Assembly: GCA_029564595.1 (NCBI GenBank)
Contig: JAKQPS010000035.1
Coordinates: forward strand, 1 to 64,000
DNA: 64,000 bases
From: a bacterium
GTDB lineage: Bacteria; UBP15; UBA6099
Reading direction: 5' to 3'
Made by a program: the position numbers and the translations under genes. Shown piece by piece: positions 41,133 to 49,762 of this stretch. Numbering within the stretch: the stretch's first letter is position 1; every line of letters starts with the position of its first letter. The notes below the pieces were generated by a model. That model was given only the letters and a program-made list of their open reading frames with translations. It ran no database searches and had not been told where the DNA came from.

Positions 41133-42143
41133 GTGATCGAACGTCTCGCCGCATTCGGCAGGCTTATCTTTCTCGCTCTCTGGGCGGGACTGCTTTTTCT
41201 CATAGCCACGAACATTCAGTCGGGCTGGCTGTACGTCGTCATCTCCTTCATGCTTATTCTTGCGGCGGTGTCGGTGGCTGCCCCGAAATCGGCGCTGCGC
41301 GCGGTGTCCCTCGAAGCCGCTCTTCCCGACCTCTGCGAGCGCGGTTCTCCCGCGACCGCCGTCCTCACAATCAGAAACAACTCCCGATTCTCCCGGCACA
41401 TGCTGAGGATAGAGTCTCTGTCATGTCCGGGAATAAGGTTTGAACCCGACCGCGTGTTCATCGTGTCGCTGCCCGCCCGCTCGTCCCTGACTGTTTCAGC
41501 GAGGTTCGTGCCGGAGAGCAGGGGGCGGCTTAAGATGGAGAGAGCGGCGGTCAGTTGCGGCGCTCCTCTTGGGATTTTTACCGCGCGGCGCGAGTTTCCG
41601 CTTCGGGCAGTCTCGCTTGCGCACCCCCGAGTGGACCGCGCGGAAGGGGAAGCCCTTGCCGAATACGGCGGACGCGCAGACCCGCGCGCCAACCCCGCGA
41701 GATTCGAGCTTCGCGACTCCTATAATTACAGACTTCGGGAATACGTCCCCGGCGACTCGCTCCGCCAGATACACTGGAAGCTCACGGCGCGCGCGGGGGA
41801 GCCGATTGTCAAACAGAACGACGGCGCGGCGGTCGAGCACGCCGGGATATTCATAGACAACGACGCCGCGAACTACCCGCCGGGCAGCGGAGAACGGTTC
41901 GAACGGCTGCTAGAACAGGCTGCCTCGCTGGCGCATCACCTTGTGTTCGCGCGGGGCGCGGGCGTCTCCATCACGGCGTCCGCAGCTCCCGGCATCACCG
42001 TCGATTCGCCGGATTCATGGGAGCGCGCGCTGCGGTGGCTGGCCCTGATCGAGTTGCAGTCCGGGAATTATCCCCTTCAACCGCCCGGCCCGGACGCGGA
42101 CTTCACGTTTTCCCCGCTCGAACGGACGGAGGCTTCGGGATGA
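41133..42143 (+). CDS. DUF58 domain protein (336 aa)
   Basis: Two membrane helices near the N-terminus (LIFLALWAGLLFLIATNIQ and WLYVVISFMLILAAVSVAA), a beta-rich domain (about 70-170), then the DUF58 signature NYRLREYVPGDSLRQIHWKLTARAGEPIVKQ (about 215-245) and a VWA-like end (AGIFIDNDA). These proteins are usual partners of MoxR ATPases and transglutaminases. GTG 41133 was chosen: it lies 4 bases after the moxR stop with GGTGAG in front and is directly ahead of the first membrane helix. The earlier in-frame ATG at 41064 lies well inside moxR. Confidence 0.88.
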   Translation: MIERLAAFGRLIFLALWAGLLFLIATNIQSGWLYVVISFMLILAAVSVAAPKSALRAVSLEAALPDLCERGSPATAVLTIRNNSRFSRHMLRIESLSCPGIRFEPDRVFIVSLPARSSLTVSARFVPESRGRLKMERAAVSCGAPLGIFTARREFPLRAVSLAHPRVDRAEGEALAEYGGRADPRANPARFELRDSYNYRLREYVPGDSLRQIHWKLTARAGEPIVKQNDGAAVEHAGIFIDNDAANYPPGSGERFERLLEQAASLAHHLVFARGAGVSITASAAPGITVDSPDSWERALRWLALIELQSGNYPLQPPGPDADFTFSPLERTEASG

Positions 42144-44335
42144 GCGCCGCGCGCGGAGTCTTCTCCGCTCTTAACTCTCCATACCGGCGGCCCGAAGAGG
42201 TCGAGCACAACGTGCCCTTGCGCGCGTTCACATGGCTGGCCGTGGTCCTGAGCTTGTGCGTGGCGGCGCGCGACACCGGTCTAATGTCCCCTCTGGCGCT
42301 CGGCCTGTCTGCTGTGTCCGCAGGCTACGTCTTCAGCCACTTCAGGCGCATGTATTCCAACTGGTGGATGAAGATTGCGCTCGCCGCTGGAATGGTCGCC
42401 GCCGGGTTCATCTACGTCAACCAGATGCTTTTCACCCAGCGAGACCACATCGTCGTTCTCACCGAGATGATGATATTCCTTCAGGCCCTTCACAGCTTCG
42501 ACCTTCCGAGGCGCAAAGACCTTATATATTCCCTGCTGTCGGCGTTCATGCTGATGTGCGTCGGAGGCGTGCTGAGCCGCTCGCTGGACTTCGGAATTTA
42601 TCTGGCGGTCTTCATCCTGCTTGCTCTGGCGATGCTCGCGATATTTCACTACAGGGAGACGTCCGAACGAGCGTTGATAATCGGCAACCCGCGCTCGATC
42701 GCGGCTGTCGTTGCCCGGCTCGCCATCGCGCTCGCCGTCTGCTTCCCGCTGTTCTTCCCCCTCATCCCAAGATACCGCACATACGCGTTCGCGAACCTCC
42801 CGGTTTCAGGCCGACTGAGGGAGGCGGCGCAGAAATTCTCCGGACAGTTGATGTATCCCGACCCGCCGTCTGCGGCAGTCGGGATTGACGCCGGTTTCGG
42901 ACCGGACGCCCAAGTCGGCTCGGACTTCTCTGCAGAACGGTATCTGGCGGGCGGCGACGCCTATTTCGGCTTCGTTCCCGAACTCGACCTGAACAGCCGC
43001 GCGAGGCTATCGGACAAACTCCTCATGCGCGTCAAAAGCCCCTCCGCCGTCTATCATAGAGGCCTCGTGTTCGACACCTTTAAAAACAATTTGTGGATGA
43101 TATCCGACGCCGAGGGCGAACAGTTGACCCGCAAGGAAGCCTCACCGGTGTTCCGTCTCGACCGCTCCGGCGATACCGAATACCAGTCCGCCTTCATCGG
43201 CGCGTCCCTCACTTATCACACCTACTACCTCGAACGCGACATGCCGAATATCATCTACGCTCCTTACCGGCCCGACACCCTTTATTTCCCCGTCGGGTTT
43301 ATTTTCATGGACGACAATCTGGCAATGAGGGTCCCCGCCGTCCTGCTCGAAGGGACAATCTACACCGCGATTTCGACTACGCCGTCCATAGACCCCGAGA
43401 CGCTCAGGAAGGTGGCGTTCCCGCCGTGCCCGGATGTGGACGAAAAATACTGCTCCATCGGTTTCATGACGCCGAAGATGCGCGCGCTCGCCCTCGAAAT
43501 AACCGCAGGCTCAACCTCCGTTCTGGACAAGGTGGAGGCGATAGCGGCGTATCTGGAAAATAATTATGAGTATGACATCGACGCGCCGCCCGCGCCGCCC
43601 GGCGCTCACCCCGTTCATCATTTTCTCTTCGAATCAAAGAGGGGATACTGCGAACATTTCGCGTCCGCAATGGCTCTGCTTGCGAGAGCGGCGGGCGTCC
43701 CTTCAAGGCTCGTCACCGGCTTTGTTCCCGGCGCGTATAATCCGCTGACAGGCTACTTCGAGGTGCGCGGGACGGACGCCCACGCATGGGTGGAAATCTA
43801 TTTTCCCATAGTCGGCTGGCTGACTTTCGACCCCACCCCGTCCGGCCCATCCGGGCCTGTGTTCGCCGAAGAAGTCACCCCGATGTCCTTTCTGTACGAC
43901 CGATACTTCAAAGGAATCGCCGAAGGCGCGCTTGCGGGCGCGGCCCGGTTGTTCTATTCCGCCGCCATCGCCCCGGCATGGATTTCCGCCGCGCTCTCCG
44001 CGCTTGCTGTCGCCCTTTGCGCGGGCGCTTTCTTTTTGATATCAGCGCGCCGCAGTCGCAGAAGCGGGCGATTCCCGCTGCCCCCTAACAATCGCTCGGT
44101 CGCCAGCGATTACCTTCGCCTGCTGCGAGCCAGACCTGAACTTAGAAACGCCCCTCGCTCGGCGTCGGCGACCGACCTGTCGGTTTTTATCGCCCCAGAC
44201 GCGCGCGACTCATGGCTCGAACTGGCCGCCCTCTATAACCGCGCCGTTTTCAGTCCGCTGCCTCTCGACGACCGCGACGCCGCCACCGCCCGCTCTCTCG
44301 CCGCCACCCTCAAGGCGCGCGCGCAGCGTATGTGA
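42140..44335 (+). CDS. Membrane transglutaminase-like protein, TgpA type (731 aa)
   Basis: Six or so N-terminal membrane helices (about residues 25-200), a large periplasmic part, a transglutaminase-like domain with the Cys in SKRGYCEHFASAMALLARAAGVPSRLV and the His/Asp pair in TDAHAWVEIYFPIVGWLTFDPTP, then one more helix (AWISAALSALAVALCAGAFF) and a cytoplasmic tail. TgpA-like proteins act as periplasmic proteases or crosslinking enzymes. ATG 42140 overlaps the DUF58 stop (ATGA). The MoxR-DUF58-transglutaminase order is widely conserved. Confidence 0.9.
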   Translation: MSAARGVFSALNSPYRRPEEVEHNVPLRAFTWLAVVLSLCVAARDTGLMSPLALGLSAVSAGYVFSHFRRMYSNWWMKIALAAGMVAAGFIYVNQMLFTQRDHIVVLTEMMIFLQALHSFDLPRRKDLIYSLLSAFMLMCVGGVLSRSLDFGIYLAVFILLALAMLAIFHYRETSERALIIGNPRSIAAVVARLAIALAVCFPLFFPLIPRYRTYAFANLPVSGRLREAAQKFSGQLMYPDPPSAAVGIDAGFGPDAQVGSDFSAERYLAGGDAYFGFVPELDLNSRARLSDKLLMRVKSPSAVYHRGLVFDTFKNNLWMISDAEGEQLTRKEASPVFRLDRSGDTEYQSAFIGASLTYHTYYLERDMPNIIYAPYRPDTLYFPVGFIFMDDNLAMRVPAVLLEGTIYTAISTTPSIDPETLRKVAFPPCPDVDEKYCSIGFMTPKMRALALEITAGSTSVLDKVEAIAAYLENNYEYDIDAPPAPPGAHPVHHFLFESKRGYCEHFASAMALLARAAGVPSRLVTGFVPGAYNPLTGYFEVRGTDAHAWVEIYFPIVGWLTFDPTPSGPSGPVFAEEVTPMSFLYDRYFKGIAEGALAGAARLFYSAAIAPAWISAALSALAVALCAGAFFLISARRSRRSGRFPLPPNNRSVASDYLRLLRARPELRNAPRSASATDLSVFIAPDARDSWLELAALYNRAVFSPLPLDDRDAATARSLAATLKARAQRM

Positions 44336-44404
44336 ATGTTAAGCTGGAAAGCCAAAGATGAAGCTAATCCGCATTTTTCACCATTGCGGGTCAAAATCAT
44401 TTAT

Positions 44405-44548
44405 GAATAAGATTCCTCTGAAATTCCTTTCCCAATATCTTTTCACATGATACGCGCCGAAGGCGGAAGCGGAGCTCTGACTTTGGCGCTGACATGAAAT
44501 GTTTTGAAAGGGTTTTAAGGGAAAACTTTTTCAAAAGTTTTCCCTTAA
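44405..44548. repeat. Repeat family C, inverted copy between convergent genes
   Basis: Contains CCCAATATCTTTTCACATGATACGCGCCGAAGG in pieces and the 16-bp stem 44515-44530/44533-44548 (TTAAGGGAAAACTTTT). It sits between the ends of the transglutaminase gene (+) and the dockerin-like gene (-), where it could end both transcripts. Confidence 0.8.
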
Positions 44549-44617
44549 CTCTTACTCTTACTCTTTTTTCTTCTTTTTCTATCCTTTTCCCCAAACGCGC
44601 GCCGCTGGCGCGGCGCG

Positions 44618-47600
44618 TTATCTTGCATCGAACAGAGGATCGCAGAGAAGCGTGTTTGCGGACACCGGGACAGATTTGCCATAGTTCTTTTTAAAAACAT
44701 CGAGGTCCTGCATGGAAACTTTTCCGTCCATATTGAAGTCTGCCGCGGGGTGATACAGAGCGTCGCCCGCGAAAGAGCCGAACCTGTGTCTTAAAGATTT
44801 AAGACTTGCCATTCCGACTGTGGGGCTGCAAGCGGGATTGCCGATCTCGCCGCCGCCGCCGGAATTTCCGACGGGGATTGAGGTTGGCGACACAGACGTC
44901 GCGGTTGTCGCGCTGAGACTTCCTGCGGCCTTCAGCGTCACCATGCATTCGCCGGGCGCTGAATCCGCCGCGCACCCCATCACCGCCGACATTGCCGGCT
45001 CCCACGTCCCCGCCGGAAACACCGCCCGGATGATGTACTGTTTCGACGCGTCAACACATTCGGCGCATGTTCCCGTTCTCATTTTGAAGAACGGTATATT
45101 CCCTATCGCATTCGTCTGCATGGATTTGACGACCGTTTTCGTCGCGGCATCTACCACTTCGACTCTTACACCGGGCAGAGGCGTTTCTACTTTTCCGAAC
45201 CCCGTCGCCGCCCCCGCCGCCGCGAAACATCCCGGCTCTCCCGCCGCGCATGACTCTATCTCATACTTCGTGAAAGGTTTGCCGAACTCGATCGACACCG
45301 GACACACATCAGGGTCAATCGCGCACGGGTCTTGAGTTTCCAACCTGACCGGCGAGGGGGAAACGGCTATCTGCGATTCGCGGCATAAGACCCCGGTGTA
45401 GCTCACGCCGAGGTAGTAGTTGCCGGAATAATGAACATCAAGGTTGTTGAATGAAAGAGGTTCTTGTCCGAGTTGTCTGTCATGCGCGCCGGGCATGGGG
45501 CTTGCCGTCAGCCTGCCGTAAGGCGTCAAGCAGGATGCGGGGTTCGAACTGGTGCACAGATACACATGATATCCCGCGCCCATTCCGTCGTCATCCGCCG
45601 AGTTCGTCCAGCCCGCGCGCGCTCCGTAGTAAGTCGGCGGTATTTCAAACCCTTCCACCGCAACGGGAGGCAGGCATTTTTCGCCCGGTCCGTCGCAGTA
45701 ACCACAGTTAGGCGCATTCTGCGCGCCGTAAACTGCGCTTTGGTTGCCCGACGGATCCTTTGCCGTCACACAGTACACATACTGCGCATCAGACGTCACG
45801 GATTCATCCATATAATTCAGAACCGTCAGAGGCGAAGAGTTGATTTTTGAGAATTTTGCCGCCGAGTTGCATGTCGCCAAGTCTCCTTCGCATCTATGGA
45901 CGTCGTAAGTGACGGGGTTCTTATCCGACACCGCGCTCCAAGCCGGAGAACAAGAGAACACATCGAATTCCAAAGGAGTATTCATTCGCGGTTTTTCAGG
46001 CGGCGTGATGTCTTGAGGAACACATACGACCGGCCCGGAAGTCGCGGGCGCGGGCGTCCACCGGGAAAATTTGTCGAACATGTTGTAAGCGTAAACTCTG
46101 TAACAATAGGCGACGCCGTTTGTGAGATGAGCGCCGGAGTCCGTATAGCTTGTCTCACCTCCGGCGGACACCGTTCTGATGGGAATTGCCCCGTTGGGAT
46201 TCGGCAGTTGGGCGCAGCCGCCATTGATCGCAGGCGCTCGCATTATCTTGTATCCCACAAGTTCACCCGGCGTCGGGTAGTCGCAGTAATCGAAAGTGTC
46301 GTATTCGTCCGCGCAAACCTTGTCCCATTCTATTTTACAGGACTGGCCTTCCGGTTCAGCGGTCGCCTTCTGATTTTCAGGCCAGCGGGGCGCTCCATCC
46401 GGATCCCCACAAGGAACCAGCACGCATTTGCGAAACAGATACGTCGTGTCAAACAAACTGCAATTTGCCGTCTGGCTTTCGGGGCATGTTCCGGCAGCCT
46501 TGCAATTATCGCAAGCCTCCACCCAGAAACACCATTCATTTTCTTCACTGCCGAAAGCGGTGTCGTTGGAATACGACATCGGATTCGGAACCGACGGCTG
46601 GGCGATTAGAGAGAAATTCAATTTCGAATAGCCGACAGGGCGGCCCTGAGCATCCGCGCCACATGATGAAAGCGTTGCTTTTTGACAATAATAGATATTG
46701 TATCCGCCGCCTCCGGCCAGATCAGACTCGGAGCCGGGCTCCCAGTTGACATTTATGCCGTAACTGCCGACCTGACAAACGACTGAAGGCTCTATCTTCG
46801 CCGGAGGTTTTAGGTCTTGAGTCGCGCAGGTGGCGGATGTCCATCCTGATTTGTTGTCGCCGACATCGATAGCCCTGACTTCATAACTGTATGTAGTAGC
46901 GTTGATGAGGTTCGGATCGTCAAACGAGTTGGGAAGAATGGTGGTCGTGTTCAACTGAACTCCGCCTCTTCTGATGTCGAAACCGTAAAGAGACGGGTCT
47001 GAGGTCTTGTCGGCCGTCCATGAGCAGTAGCATTTTTTTTCATGCCCTATCGGGGTGGAGCAGGTGAACTCGGCGGGAGCAACCGGGGCCACCCAGTCTT
47101 CGGGCGCGCAGACTGCGGAAGTCCATTGCGAGGGCGGAGCTTCTTGACATATGGGATGCGATGAGGAGTTCACTGCAGAAAAATAAAAATATCTCGGATG
47201 TCCGTTGAGTTCAGAGTCCGGGATGTTAAATGTTTTCGAATACGCAACTGAGCCGTTTTCAGGAAAGTTATCAGGGCCGGACAAAGACTCCACAAGGGTC
47301 GCCGTGTTCCTGTCGTTGACGGTGTTGTAATAGACGTTGTAATAGCTTACAAAAGATTTGTCAGGCGAAGGAAAAATATCAAAAACGCAGTCGTTGCCGG
47401 CCGCCGGAATGGTCGTCCCCTGTCTTATGCAGGTCGAGGTTGACCCCGCGCCGCCCGTCTTGCAGATGGAGGATTTCACAATAGGCGGAGCCGGCCTGCC
47501 GCACGGGCTACTCGTTACGCTTCTGTTGTCTTTGATCATTTCAAGGCTTGGGGTGGTGTCTGTCCTGAAATACGGGACGCCCCCCGTTAACTGAAGCTTG

Positions 47601-48841
47601 CTTGTCGCAAACAACATCCGCGCGCTTTTGCTCGTCGAGCCGAGCAACGTCTTTCCGTTGGGCAGGGCGTTCTTGGCTATGAATCTCAGTTCGCTGTTGG
47701 TGTATCCTATTTTCAACTTAGTCTCTGTGTCGGTTCCCACGAAAATCTTGCAAGCCAGCGGGTCCGGCGTGTTCGGGTTGGTGACGCAGTCGCCGTTCCA
47801 GAGAACTTTTGCGAGGTTCGGGTCTATAGCTTCCATTTTCGGAGAGAAAGACAGCGTGAACGCATTCGGATAATGCGTGTCCGCAATATTCATATCATCG
47901 ATGTCGGGATTGAAGAAATGCATGCTATACATTTCAATCGCTCCCGAACCCGATAGAGGCGGCTGTCCGCCAAGCTTTATCTTGGCGCAAACCACATCGT
48001 CCGTCGGCAGTTCTCCGTATCCCTTTCCGGCGCTGGCGGAAAATCCATGTGTATCAACTATCTGCCAACCTGAAACGACGGACTGAACTCCATTTTCGTC
48101 AGGCTCTCCACAGGTGTCTCCCGTGGGGTCGTTGACTGTGTAAGCGGTTCCGCAAGTCGGAGCGCCCGGTTGGTTTACTGAACAGCGCTCATAACTTGAC
48201 ATCATTGTACAGTTGTTCGTCGCCGCTGTTTCGTAAAAGTTGTTCCATGAAGTCACGCTTGAGCAGGACACATTGTCTAGGCTGGGAAGTTGTGATGTGA
48301 CGTTGCCTCTGCTGTCCGCCGCCACGATGTAATATGTGATGATATCTCCGGGATCTGTCCCTGCTAGATTAATTTCTCCTTTGAACTTGCCGGAAGCTGA
48401 ATCATAACTCATCGTTACAGGCGGCCCGGTATTAGCTACCTCGTTCACATAGTAGTAGAGCTTGGGATTGCCTTGTTTCAAACAGTCCCCTGTTCCGTTC
48501 GGGTTGGGTATGCATGGGGGATTGGGAGAGATGGCCGGGTCGGGCCTGCTCCACCATTCGGATATCTCGCAGTCCGTCCGGTCGCAGTTGTCGCCGCAGC
48601 AGACCTGTATCTGTTCCCGCCCTTCAATAGTCGCGTACACCGTCATTATGGCGCCCGGAAGCGCCGATGAATTGACTATATCTTTTATGACAGGCGTTCG
48701 TGGCATCGAAGGTATGCCTAACTCGAATATCAAGTCGTCAGCAAACGCCGCGCGCGCGCCGCACAACATCATTGCCGCGGCAGCTATAACGGCAAATGCT
48801 ACGAATCGCGCTTTCCGGCTTGTTTTCGATTGTCTATTCAT
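44618..48841 (-). CDS. Large secreted modular protein with dockerin-like C-terminus (1407 aa)
   Basis: Signal peptide (residues 1-34, AVIAAAAMMLCGARAAFA). The body is Cys- and Pro-rich and made of repeated fibronectin-III-like units (for example SYEVRAIDVGDNKSGW, AYCYRVYAYNMFDKFSRW and VYCVTAKDPSGNQSAVYG, roughly residues 600-1100). A Gly-rich linker precedes a single dockerin-like EF-hand near 1345-1385, with HRFGSFAGDALYHPAADFN then MDGKVSMQDLDVFKKNYGK. EF-hand Asp/Asn positions for calcium are intact. It is probably an exported surface or scaffold protein; no cohesin gene is in the window. The start follows GAGGA. Confidence 0.75.
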   Translation of the reverse strand: MNRQSKTSRKARFVAFAVIAAAAMMLCGARAAFADDLIFELGIPSMPRTPVIKDIVNSSALPGAIMTVYATIEGREQIQVCCGDNCDRTDCEISEWWSRPDPAISPNPPCIPNPNGTGDCLKQGNPKLYYYVNEVANTGPPVTMSYDSASGKFKGEINLAGTDPGDIITYYIVAADSRGNVTSQLPSLDNVSCSSVTSWNNFYETAATNNCTMMSSYERCSVNQPGAPTCGTAYTVNDPTGDTCGEPDENGVQSVVSGWQIVDTHGFSASAGKGYGELPTDDVVCAKIKLGGQPPLSGSGAIEMYSMHFFNPDIDDMNIADTHYPNAFTLSFSPKMEAIDPNLAKVLWNGDCVTNPNTPDPLACKIFVGTDTETKLKIGYTNSELRFIAKNALPNGKTLLGSTSKSARMLFATSKLQLTGGVPYFRTDTTPSLEMIKDNRSVTSSPCGRPAPPIVKSSICKTGGAGSTSTCIRQGTTIPAAGNDCVFDIFPSPDKSFVSYYNVYYNTVNDRNTATLVESLSGPDNFPENGSVAYSKTFNIPDSELNGHPRYFYFSAVNSSSHPICQEAPPSQWTSAVCAPEDWVAPVAPAEFTCSTPIGHEKKCYCSWTADKTSDPSLYGFDIRRGGVQLNTTTILPNSFDDPNLINATTYSYEVRAIDVGDNKSGWTSATCATQDLKPPAKIEPSVVCQVGSYGINVNWEPGSESDLAGGGGYNIYYCQKATLSSCGADAQGRPVGYSKLNFSLIAQPSVPNPMSYSNDTAFGSEENEWCFWVEACDNCKAAGTCPESQTANCSLFDTTYLFRKCVLVPCGDPDGAPRWPENQKATAEPEGQSCKIEWDKVCADEYDTFDYCDYPTPGELVGYKIMRAPAINGGCAQLPNPNGAIPIRTVSAGGETSYTDSGAHLTNGVAYCYRVYAYNMFDKFSRWTPAPATSGPVVCVPQDITPPEKPRMNTPLEFDVFSCSPAWSAVSDKNPVTYDVHRCEGDLATCNSAAKFSKINSSPLTVLNYMDESVTSDAQYVYCVTAKDPSGNQSAVYGAQNAPNCGYCDGPGEKCLPPVAVEGFEIPPTYYGARAGWTNSADDDGMGAGYHVYLCTSSNPASCLTPYGRLTASPMPGAHDRQLGQEPLSFNNLDVHYSGNYYLGVSYTGVLCRESQIAVSPSPVRLETQDPCAIDPDVCPVSIEFGKPFTKYEIESCAAGEPGCFAAAGAATGFGKVETPLPGVRVEVVDAATKTVVKSMQTNAIGNIPFFKMRTGTCAECVDASKQYIIRAVFPAGTWEPAMSAVMGCAADSAPGECMVTLKAAGSLSATTATSVSPTSIPVGNSGGGGEIGNPACSPTVGMASLKSLRHRFGSFAGDALYHPAADFNMDGKVSMQDLDVFKKNYGKSVPVSANTLLCDPLFDAR

Positions 48842-49193
48842 CAGTCATGTCCTCCGTTTTGCGGCGACGGGCTTCTTTCACTCCCCGCGCGGCGCCGTCT
48901 GTTTTTTGCTCTTCCCCTACCGGCCCGCGAACAGCGCTGAGAACACGTTCAGCCGCGCCGGATTGACAAACGAAAACAAGGTTGCCTAGTAAATATATAT
49001 CAAAATTGTTGCCAACTTGCGACAAACACCCCTAAAAAGAAATCGTTTATTCAAGCCTATATTTTTTGCCGCTCTTTTTCGGTTTTCAAGATTAAAGGCC
49101 AAACTGTGACTTTTTTGCCACTAGGCCTGCGACTTTTTTGTCGCAAAAAATAGAGAAATAAGCGCAGAAAAGACAAAAAAGCCAATGAGATGC

Positions 49194-49305
49194 CTCCGGC
49201 GGCCAAAGAGAAACTTTTGAAAAAGTTTCTCTTTGGAATCTCTTCAAAACGTTTCAATGGTCGTCGGGAGTGAATCGCTAACGCGCTTCTCCTCCCGACG
49301 CCCCA
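49194..49305. repeat. Repeat family C, half block
   Basis: Reverse-complement version of the second half of 27884-28160: stem 49203-49218/49221-49236 (CCAAAGAGAAACTTTT) and GTCGTCGGGAG...CTCCCGACG. Confidence 0.8.
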
Positions 49306-49436
49306 TGTAAAATCGTAATCGTAGGGGCGGGGCTTGCCCCCGCCCTTTTAACATTTCGGGCGACCCGACGGGTCGCCCCTACGGGCACGACGCCGCCAAC
49401 CGCCATGAACAAGATATCTCTGAAAACATCATTCCC

Positions 49437-49550
49437 AATATCTTTTCATATGATACGCGCCGAAGGCGGAAGCGAAGCCCCGCCTTCGGCGCTAGCATGA
49501 AACGTTTTGAAAGGGTTTAAGGGAAAACTTTTTCAAAAGTTTTCCCTTAA
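49437..49550. repeat. Repeat family C, inverted copy
   Basis: CAATATCTTTTCATATGATACG, then GCGCCGAAGGCGG...CCGCCTTCGGCGC, then the 16-bp stem 49517-49532/49535-49550 (TTAAGGGAAAACTTTT). Confidence 0.8.
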
Positions 49551-49762
49551 ATCTTTTCCATAACTCCGCATTTTGCCCCCCACGCGCCGGAAGCGGTTTG
49601 CTATACAAAAGGAATTACAGATTATATAATTCTTAGAATTATTATAGAAAGAACAGACGGTTGGGAAGAAAAGAGTATGGGATCGGCGGGAGAAGGCGGA
49701 AGCGAGAGCCTCCGAAAGAGCGCCGGAGCGGAGCCGTCTTTCAAGCGTCGCGGAGGTTTTGA

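Larger units (their letters stand above)
48842..49762. other. 920-base intergenic region made of repeats
   Basis: No gene supported. From left: a stretch with repeated short phrases GACTTTTTTGCCAC / GACTTTTTTGTCGC (49109-49145); family-C blocks at 49194-49305 and 49437-49550; between them 49318-49385, a G+C hairpin element (GTAGGGGCGGGGCTTGCCCC and GGGCGACCCGACGGGTCGCCC) that resembles the core of repeat D; and an A+T-rich stretch at 49600-49650 that probably holds the promoter of the cyclase operon. Confidence 0.6.
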
